Of a DNA stretch of 64,000 nucleotides, positions 57,315 through 64,000 are shown in pieces. Numbering within the stretch: the first letter of the stretch is position 1; every line of letters starts with the position of its first letter. The stretch comes from Anadara kagoshimensis (Eukaryota; Mollusca; Bivalvia; Arcoida; Arcidae), in assembly GCA_021292105.1 (NCBI GenBank), contig CM037874.1, positions 33,964,185 through 34,028,184 on the forward strand, given 5' to 3'. The notes under the pieces are model-generated. The model saw nothing but the letters and a program-made list of their open reading frames with translations. It was not told where the DNA came from and did no database searches. The position numbers and the translations under genes are program-made.

Positions 57315-58305
57315 ATGGGGGATGAAGCGGAGGCACCATCGCCAGTAAAATTAGAAGGTTTGACATTAAAACCATTTAATCCTAACATTGAAATGCACAA
57401 CATTGGCACAAGATGGACCCGTTGGGTTCGATCATTTACACTCTTTGTGACGGGGAAAGACATTGCCGATCCAGTGCAAAAGAAAGCATTACCTTTGCAT
57501 ACAGCAGGTGTCGATGTGCAAGATGTTTATTTTTCATTGTCAAATATTGATCGTGAACCAGAGGGAACTGACACTGTCTATGTCGTCACACTCGCTATTT
57601 TGAACGATCATTTCAAGCCACGTGTTAACATACCGGTGGAAAGGGCGGCATTTGGGTCAATGGTACAGGCGCCCAATGAGACTGTAGATCAGTACATTAC
57701 AGGACTTAGACTAAAAGCAGTTTTGTGTAATTTTCCAAATTAGATGAAGAATTACGTGATCAGGTACTTGATAAATGTGTGTCAAAAAGATTAAGAAGGA
57801 AATTGTTAGACATTGAAAATTTGACTTTAGAAAAGTTACAGACAGCAGCGAAAAATTTCGAGAGAAATGAAAAGCACTTGTTGCAGGAAGAGTTAGCGGA
57901 AACAACGCCAGAAACGGGAAAATTATATCAAGTTAAAAGTAAGTTCAGCGCCGGTAAAATAACAGGTGTTACGCCACAAAGCACTTCGGCAGCTAAGACT
58001 GTTGTGGCCGGAAGGGTCATCTCTCGAAAGACCCGGCATGTCCCGCACGCGACAAGAAGTGTTACAAATGTAAAAATGTTGGACATTTTGCTGACCGGTG
58101 TAATACCAAGACTAAATCGCGTGGGTCGAATCCCAGCCGTGGCGGACATCGCGGTAAAGGCAGAGGCAATATGTGTAATTATGTAGATCCGTCGTCGGCC
58201 TCGGACGAATATGCGCTCAGTGTTAATGGCAGTAAGCGTAACAATGAGAAGATAGACATTAAAGTAGGAGGAAATGACATTGAAGTTATAATTTACAGTG
58301 GGCTG
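57315..58305 (+). pseudogene. gag and protease remnant of the LTR element
   Basis: Starts MGDEAEAPSPVKLEG; the capsid-like region runs to about residue 140. A frame change near 57735 is followed by a basic region, then two zinc knuckles (CCGRKGHLSKDPAC at about 57998 and CYKCKNVGHFADRC at about 58057), the latter in another frame. The protease active-site region near 58290 has lost its catalytic triad and meets a stop. Confidence 0.8.
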
Positions 58306-58456
58306 TAAATATCATAGATAGTGAACTGTGGAATACATTGAAAAGTAATAAAATAAAGTGTGTGTCTGAAAAAAACTGACAAAAGATTATTTACATATGG
58401 GTGTAAAAAACCACTGAATTTGTTAGGTAAATTTACTGCTCAAGTCTCCCTTAAGG

Positions 58457-58594
58457 TCTGACCCAAGACTTGAAAGTGGGTATAATGCCATCAGCGCAAC
58501 GCACAGGCAAAATTTCTGCACCTTCGCCTATAGTTGGCGACGTCTCGATATAAGTGAAATATTCTTGACTGGGACGTTAAGCACCATTACTCAA
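58457..58594 (+). mobile_element. SINE copy 5, shortened, inside the LTR element
   Basis: 138 bp starting TCTGACCCAAGACTTGAAAG, jumping to ATAATGCCATCAGCGCAACG, and ending with the normal 3' end. The 11-bp flank CTCCCTTAAGG is exactly repeated at 58446-58456 and 58595-58605. Head and central body are missing. Confidence 0.88.
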
Positions 58595-58619
58595 CTCCCT
58601 TAAGGATAGTAATATATTT

Positions 58620-59712
58620 TTATGTCATACAGGGTAGGGGTCAGCTTTGTTGGGGAAGGATACTGCTACTAAACTGGGGGTACTTAAACTGGGTATATTT
58701 TCTGTCTATGAAGATTGTTTTAAGGGTTTTGGGAAATTAAATAATTATCAACTCAAGTTGCACAAAGATAAGACAGTTACACCTGTGGCTCAAAGAATGT
58801 ATAGAGTTCTTTTCAGTCTTAGACAGAAAGTTAGTGACAAACTAGCAGAACTAGAAGTTTGGATATTATTGAGAAAGTGACCCAACCCCATGGGTAAGCC
58901 CTGTAATTTGTGTACCCAAACCCAATGGTGACATCAGACTGTGTGTTGACATGAGACAGGCCAACAATGTTATCAACTAGAGACACCCCATACCGACGGT
59001 TGTAAACGAAATCCTTTATAACATGAATGAAAGTGAGGTTTTTAGCAAACTTGATCTTAAATATGGCTTTCACCAAATTGATTTAGATGAGGCTTCAAGG
59101 GAGATAACTACTTTTGTAACTCATAAGGACTTGTTTCGTTATAAAGGTTGATGTTTGGAATTTGTTTAGCCCTGAAAAGTATTAGCAGGTCATGTCACAG
59201 GTATTTCATGATTGTGAAGGTGTTAAGAATATTTCAGACGATATTGTGGGTTCATGGTAGGAACAAGGAGGAACTTGATATCAGATTAGGAAAGGTCATG
59301 AATAGGTTAAAGGAAAGGAATTTGATACTTAATAAGAATAAATTTTGGTATGAATAAAATTTATGGGTCATGTTTTGTCGAAAAGAGGCATTGGTCCCAC
59401 TGCTGACAGGGTTTATTAAAACACTATTACCACAGATTGAAGATCAAGTTTTAGACAAAGAAGTTCTCGATCGTGACGCGCTAATAAAACACAAAACAAG
59501 ATGTATATAGACAGTAAACGTAACGCGAAGGAGAGAGATTAACAAGTTGGAGATCAAGTGCTTATCAAACAACAGCAACGCGATAAGATGGATATACCAT
59601 TTCATAAAATATATATAATTGGTTGACAAAGTAGGCAACAGTTGTGTTGTAAAGTCACCGGAAGGTGTTATACATAAACGTAACAACACTTATGTTAAGA
59701 AATATAACGAAT
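58620..59712 (+). pseudogene. pol remnant: reverse transcriptase and integrase C-terminus
   Basis: Readable blocks: LLGKDTATKLGVLKLG, PVICVPKPNGDIRLCVDMRQ, FSKLDLKYGFHQIDLDEA and KEELDIRLGKVMNRLKERN, spread over several frames with stops. From about 59440 the sequence jumps to DKEVLDRDALIKHKTR and a basic region of the type following the integrase core. Confidence 0.8.
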
Positions 59713-60169
59713 GATTATCGAATGAACTTGGTGACAATTTATCCGCGATCGAAATATTAACAGATCCCGAGAACAATACACGTGCGGAACAAAGTGATAA
59801 TATCGATTTTAAGGACGGAATACAGAACGAGTCAAATCACGACGAACAACCGAAATACCAGAATCACCAGGGAAAAGACTAGCTAGAGAGAGAAAACTTC
59901 CTAGCCGTTTTAATGACTTTTTCATGGGTTAGGGCATTTTGAATTTTTTCTTTTTAAGGATTTGAAAAGACAGTTCTTCTTTTCTCTTTATGTTAAGTTC
60001 GATTTTAAATAAAGTGTTGAACATGAATAATTTAACTTTAATTTTAGGCAAGTATTTGCAGTTAATAGTTTTCTTATCATTCTAATTGTGTGTTAAAATG
60101 CTTGTTTTGAAATTCGTGTATAGGACATTAATATTGGTAGAAGGTTTATATATCTTATAAAAGGAGAAA

Positions 60170-60274
60170 TGTAGTGAATTACGGTCAAGGGGCAGATAAC
60201 TCTATTGTACATGTTTATCATGTGACGTAATAACTACGTCATCAATATATGACGTCTAGAGTGGTACACGAGGT
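60170..60274 (+). repeat. 3' LTR, truncated (105 of 183 bp)
   Basis: Starts TGTAGTGAATTACGG and stops after CACGAGGT, where SINE sequence resumes. It differs from the 5' LTR at several positions over the shared part. Confidence 0.8.
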
Positions 60275-60378
60275 GCTTGGCGAAAGAACAGTAACTGCCT
60301 ACTTTCAAGTCTTGGTTCAGACCCGCGACCTCCCACTTACGGAGCAAGGACTCTACCAACTGAGCTACCACAGTGATC
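60275..60378 (-). mobile_element. SINE copy 4, right part (tRNA head)
   Basis: Resumes at GCTTGGCGAAAGAACAG and ends with the head GAGCTACCACAGTG. About 40 bp present in intact copies is missing between the two parts. Confidence 0.85.
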
Positions 60379-60433
60379 AACAAGCCTTGAACGAATTGCA
60401 TGTACATTATATTCAAGAAGTTACTAAATTAAA

Positions 60434-60720
60434 GTTTTTAGGGCTTTGATAACTATAGGGTTTCAATATTCCAAAATCAAGAATAAATATTTAATTAGTA
60501 GGTTCCTTCGTTGTATGAAATTAACATAGTGGGAAAATTCCTGTCCTCGTATATTAACTGAGGAACAAATATACAATAAACAGCGGATATAGGTAAAGTG
60601 ATGCATATAAGTGAAGTTGTCAATAGAAAATATATTTAGGCATAAATACATTTTCCCAAGTCCTATTACGATCGTATATCTAAAACCGACGTTGGACATT
60701 GAGTGAAGCATAGCAAGGAC
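60434..60720 (-). repeat. Dispersed repeat R1, copy h (distal part)
   Basis: Contains GGTTCCTTCGTTGTATGAAA, ACAATAAACAGCGG and AAGTGAAGTTGTCAATAG, the distal part seen in copies f and g. Confidence 0.65.
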
Positions 60721-61002
60721 AAAAGAGCGAAAATAAACGGATCTTTGAGCGACGAAGTACTGGACAGAATTTTAACCCATTTGAGCTAAATTCCAAATAC
60801 ATGATAGATATTTGAGCGATATTTTTTCTTAAATTTTTCCGTTAGCCAGACTGAAGCTAAACGCTTCGAAAAATTTTTAATCTGTGTTAGTGATAACTTT
60901 TCTTCCGTTATTGACTGCAGCTCATTGCATATTATCTTTGATGGTCTGGATGACATATCATCTACTTTGCATTTAGCGTTAACCCTGAAGACATAATAAT
61001 TA

Positions 61003-61260
61003 AAGGCTTGCAATATTCCAAAATCAAGAATAATTATTTTATAAGTAGCTTCCTTCGTTGTATGAAATTCCCATAGTAGGAAAATCCCTGTCCTCGCATA
61101 TTAACTGTGGAACAAATATACAATAAACAGCGGATATAGGTATAGTGCTGCATATAATAAGTGAAGTTGTCAATAGAAAAATGATTTAGGCAAAAATACA
61201 TTTCCCAAGTTCTTTTACGAAAGTTCCGTATATCTTAAACGTGACTTAGTCTTAATGGGT
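61003..61260 (-). repeat. Dispersed repeat R1, copy i (distal part)
   Basis: Very similar to copy h: AGCTTCCTTCGTTGTATGAA, CAATAAACAGCGGATATAGG. The two copies are ~570 bp apart in the same orientation. Confidence 0.7.
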
Positions 61261-62733
61261 AAGTAGAAAACACTTAACATAGCACCAGTGATTTTGTTAC
61301 ATTTTTGAAAAACTACCCTCTGCCTTCTGGGAAAATTTTAATTTTGAAACACAGCAAACTGCAATTATGACATGCTTGCAATACCCGTAATTATAAGATC
61401 CTCATTTCAAAGATGTTATATTGTAACAATAAGGACAACTAGACTACTAGTAGTTTGCTTGTGTATGTGTTTTGGAATTTTAGTTGTTAAATTGAATATT
61501 TTACTCATATTACCCATCTTTATTTGGTCGTAATTTTAGGCAAACAAAATCACTGGGCATATGTCAATATGCTAGTGTGACGAAATTAGCTCTGAAACAA
61601 GTTTATTCTTGGTAGCAAAAACATATATCAATTATTATTGAACCTGTTTCAATTTTCAGAACTAGACGTAAGGTAATAAATAATTTAAAGAATAAAATTT
61701 AAATTCCTAATCAGTAGTGCCTGGACCAAAATTGTGGAAATCCAATATTTTTAAGATGTTCAAATTGAAAAAATGAAAATGAAATCAAAACCTGATAAAA
61801 GTAAAGTCGTGAAATTAATGTTGTGTATCACCATCTTTCTCTCTCTCTTCCCAAAACATACGAATGAAACTCTTTATAAAAGAACTTGGGAAGTTGTCAC
61901 AGGTGTTTTTAAGAGCTGTTAACGTCAATCAATTTTTCTTGACCGTTTATGGTAACGTCATACAAATCATTATTGATTATCTAATATAATAGAGATAAGA
62001 TGACTGTACTTTTTCTGTTTTATCTTGTGATTTTTCTTTAATTTTTAATGAGCTGTTGATTTTTGTCCAAAAAAAATTATTTACAGTATCACCGGATTAA
62101 TACAACCTGGAAAATTTCTCTACACTAATGCCCGTTTCATTTGGTAAGTTTATTTTATATGTCCGATTGTAGAAAAGAGGTGTATTATGCGTTGAAAAAT
62201 TATCCCGGCCTAGTACCATTTAAGATATTTTTTACTTAACGTTATATACATAATTATCAAAACGTTAAATAGCATGTACTAGTTTCACATGATGGAAAAC
62301 AAATGTACAAATCCATGTCACAATTCGAAAGCGAAATAAAAAATGAAAACATGTGAACCTAAGAGTAAGGTGAGTACATGCTGTATACACTGCCGTCAAA
62401 TTTCTATTTGTCATAAATTTTTATTACAATTATTATGTCATTTTCATGAACATTGCATTTTTTTTATCTTTTATTATTAATTATTTTGCAGTATTTGACA
62501 CTGATACCGTAACTAAATGATCTATATGTATATAATAAATTTGTTTTTCTTGAAAAAAAAAAGAATTTCAAGGATTTCTTTGAAATATTTTTAAAAAAAA
62601 AAAAGCGGGAAAAATATATTTCCCTAGATAAAAAAATAATTTTAGCTGAAAATCACTTACTTTTGCAGAATGATGTTTCGGCAATGTAATGTTGTGATAA
62701 TTGTCAGTCTGCAATGATATGGCCAGTTTGAAT
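61261..62733. other. Non-coding with repeat fragments
   Basis: 61700-61740 is a piece of the hairpin MITE of 32917-33090. 62300-62360 is a faint R1 piece. No gene. Confidence 0.4.
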
Positions 62734-62874
62734 TAGGAAATAACCAAAGGTAATTTTCCAATGGCTTTATGAAGTATAATGGACTGTTTCAAATTGCATA
62801 AAAGTCGAAGCCTTTTGTGCAAAAATTGAGACAGCCTATTATACAAAGAAATTGGAAAATTACCTTATTTCTTA
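62734..62874. repeat. Hairpin MITE (~140 bp)
   Basis: TAGGAAATAACC and GGTAATTTTCCAATGG on the left pair with CCAATTTC-type inverse sequence and GGAAAATTACCTTATTTCTT on the right. Confidence 0.7.
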
Positions 62875-63884
62875 TATTTACAATATTTATACAAATTATT
62901 TTATTGCCGTCTCACATGTTCCATGTTATTTTGAAAACAATTTTGAAATGCGCTGATGGTGCGCCTTCTCATAAAAAGGGTCGTCTCCTCTCAGTCAACG
63001 AGAACATTTAACATCTGACGTCATCACGTCAACGCGTGGAGCATTGTCTCTATGAAGTGTCAAAGTATAGACGATGTCAAATACTTTATTGAAGCAAAGA
63101 TATTGCAATTTTAAATAATTTTTTAATTATGTGTGCATAATAATTTTTGGATGCCAATGTTATCCATATACTGTCCATACTTTCTCTACAGTTTAATGTA
63201 AAATGCATTGCAAAGATGTATTTGGACGTTGTTCCTGTTATCTACTAGTATATGGAATCCAACTTTTATCCGAGATAAAGTGTTCTGAAAATAATAAGGT
63301 ATACTCTCTCTTGCAAAGCATTTCCTTACCAAAATTTGGTAAAATATATTTTGATTCTTTGGGTATCTTTTCAACATCTTTAGAGAAATTTTGTTTTACA
63401 ATTTTGGTTAGTCAAAGCACTACTGATGAGGAATTGTATTTGGAAACGGCTGTAGCGCTGTAATTACAACTTAAAGATAGATACAGCCCGTCACATGACG
63501 ATGAGTTCCCGATTTCTCAACGCATATAAAAATACACACTTCTAGTGTCAAGGTATAACATCTGCTTATGTTTTATATTCCAGGGCCTCAAATCCGCAAT
63601 TAATATTTTCAGAAATAACGAACTTCCGTGTTGAAAGTTCCTTTTAATCAATTTCAGTTTTGCTATTTTTACTAAAATATATACCTTTTTTCTATAAACA
63701 AAGTCCACGTAAGATTTTAAAACTGGACGGTAAGATGGTTAATTTTGCCTTTCAAATAACAAAAATGAGTCACTTTGGTCGTCCCTTACTGAGATGCTTT
63801 CATTAAGCTTGAAATAAAATTACGACTGATTCCTCAAGTTCTGTTTCAAATTTAGACTTATACCTGAATCATGACACCCACGAA
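62875..63884. other. Non-coding with a hairpin-MITE fragment
   Basis: 63390-63480 carries CACTACTGATGAGGAATTG and AAACGGCTGTAGCGCTG, a partial copy of 32917-33090. No gene supported. Confidence 0.45.
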
Positions 63885-64000
63885 AGGCTACATTTGAAAC
63901 TTTATGACAAACGTGATGATTTCAATTTTCAACTTTCTTTTCTACACAGCAATATATCTGCTTCTCCTGCTCATGTTGTATTTGTTTTTTCAATTAATAC
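63885..64000 (+). repeat. Dispersed repeat R1, copy j (cut by window end)
   Basis: CTACATTTGAAACTTTATGA and CAAACGTGATGATTTCAATT are the reverse of 35490-35560. It continues past the window. Confidence 0.8.

Larger units (their letters stand above)
57094..60274 (+). mobile_element. Gypsy-type LTR retrotransposon, degenerate, nested in a SINE
   Basis: 5' LTR 57094-57276, truncated 3' LTR 60170-60274, polypurine tract AAAAGGAGAAA just before the 3' LTR, and TTTGGCGACGAGGAAA right after the 5' LTR. Order is gag, zinc knuckles, protease remnant, reverse transcriptase, then only the far C-terminal part of integrase. RNase H and the integrase core are missing, so there is a large internal deletion. 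A SINE sits between protease and reverse transcriptase. Frameshifts and stops throughout mean it cannot be autonomous. Confidence 0.88.

Noticed and set aside
59148-59357. Separate 69-residue gene
   Set aside because: It is a piece of the decayed reverse transcriptase of the LTR element in one of its shifted frames.

Overview
This is a eukaryotic, AT-rich, intron-containing and very repeat-dense stretch of nuclear DNA. A secreted dermatopontin-type protein, a secreted PEBP, abundant MITEs, tRNA-headed SINEs with a conserved 3' part, Tc1 and Gypsy remnants and a ~182-bp satellite together suggest an invertebrate, most likely a mollusc such as a bivalve. That placement is inference. It is not a bacterial window: I see no operons, ribosome binding sites or CRISPR.

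Three host genes can be supported. (1) A four-exon dermatopontin-like gene lies on the minus strand at 17433..10724 (155 aa, signal peptide, TATA box at 17486-17500). Its splice phases all match, and its introns hold a ~22-bp minisatellite and several mobile elements. (2) A five-exon PEBP-family gene lies on the minus strand at 39744..33984 (319 aa). It has a hydrophobic N terminus, four N-glycosylation sequons and a hydrophobic C-terminal tail that suggests GPI anchoring. (3) A plus-strand ankyrin-repeat/SOCS-box gene at 26079..31796 is now a pseudogene. Its reading frame is cut by a 3.34-kb element with ~340-bp terminal inverted repeats and a 3-bp target duplication, then by a 620-bp CACTA-like MITE, then by a frameshift. 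Both insertions can be removed on paper and the ankyrin frame closes.

Layout: 1-10 kb holds a SINE, hAT-like MITEs, a ~165-bp tandem repeat and a 790-bp GTAA array. 10-18 kb holds the dermatopontin-like gene. 18-26 kb holds a Tc1 transposase pseudogene with a Gypsy integrase fragment inside it, plus dispersed repeats. 26-32 kb holds the broken ANK-SOCS gene and its invaders; the larger invader carries a decayed XPG/FEN1-like nuclease gene on the minus strand. 33-40 kb holds the PEBP gene. 40.5-41.5 kb is an exact 1000-N assembly gap. 41.5-53.8 kb is the ~182-bp satellite in two arrays of opposite orientation: a homogeneous left one with higher-order structure and a divergent right one. 54-64 kb holds MITEs, SINEs and a Gypsy-type LTR element that landed inside a SINE and later received another SINE.

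The three host genes show no functional link to each other. The main interest is the insertion archaeology, where target duplications and reading frames give a relative order of events, and the satellite architecture.
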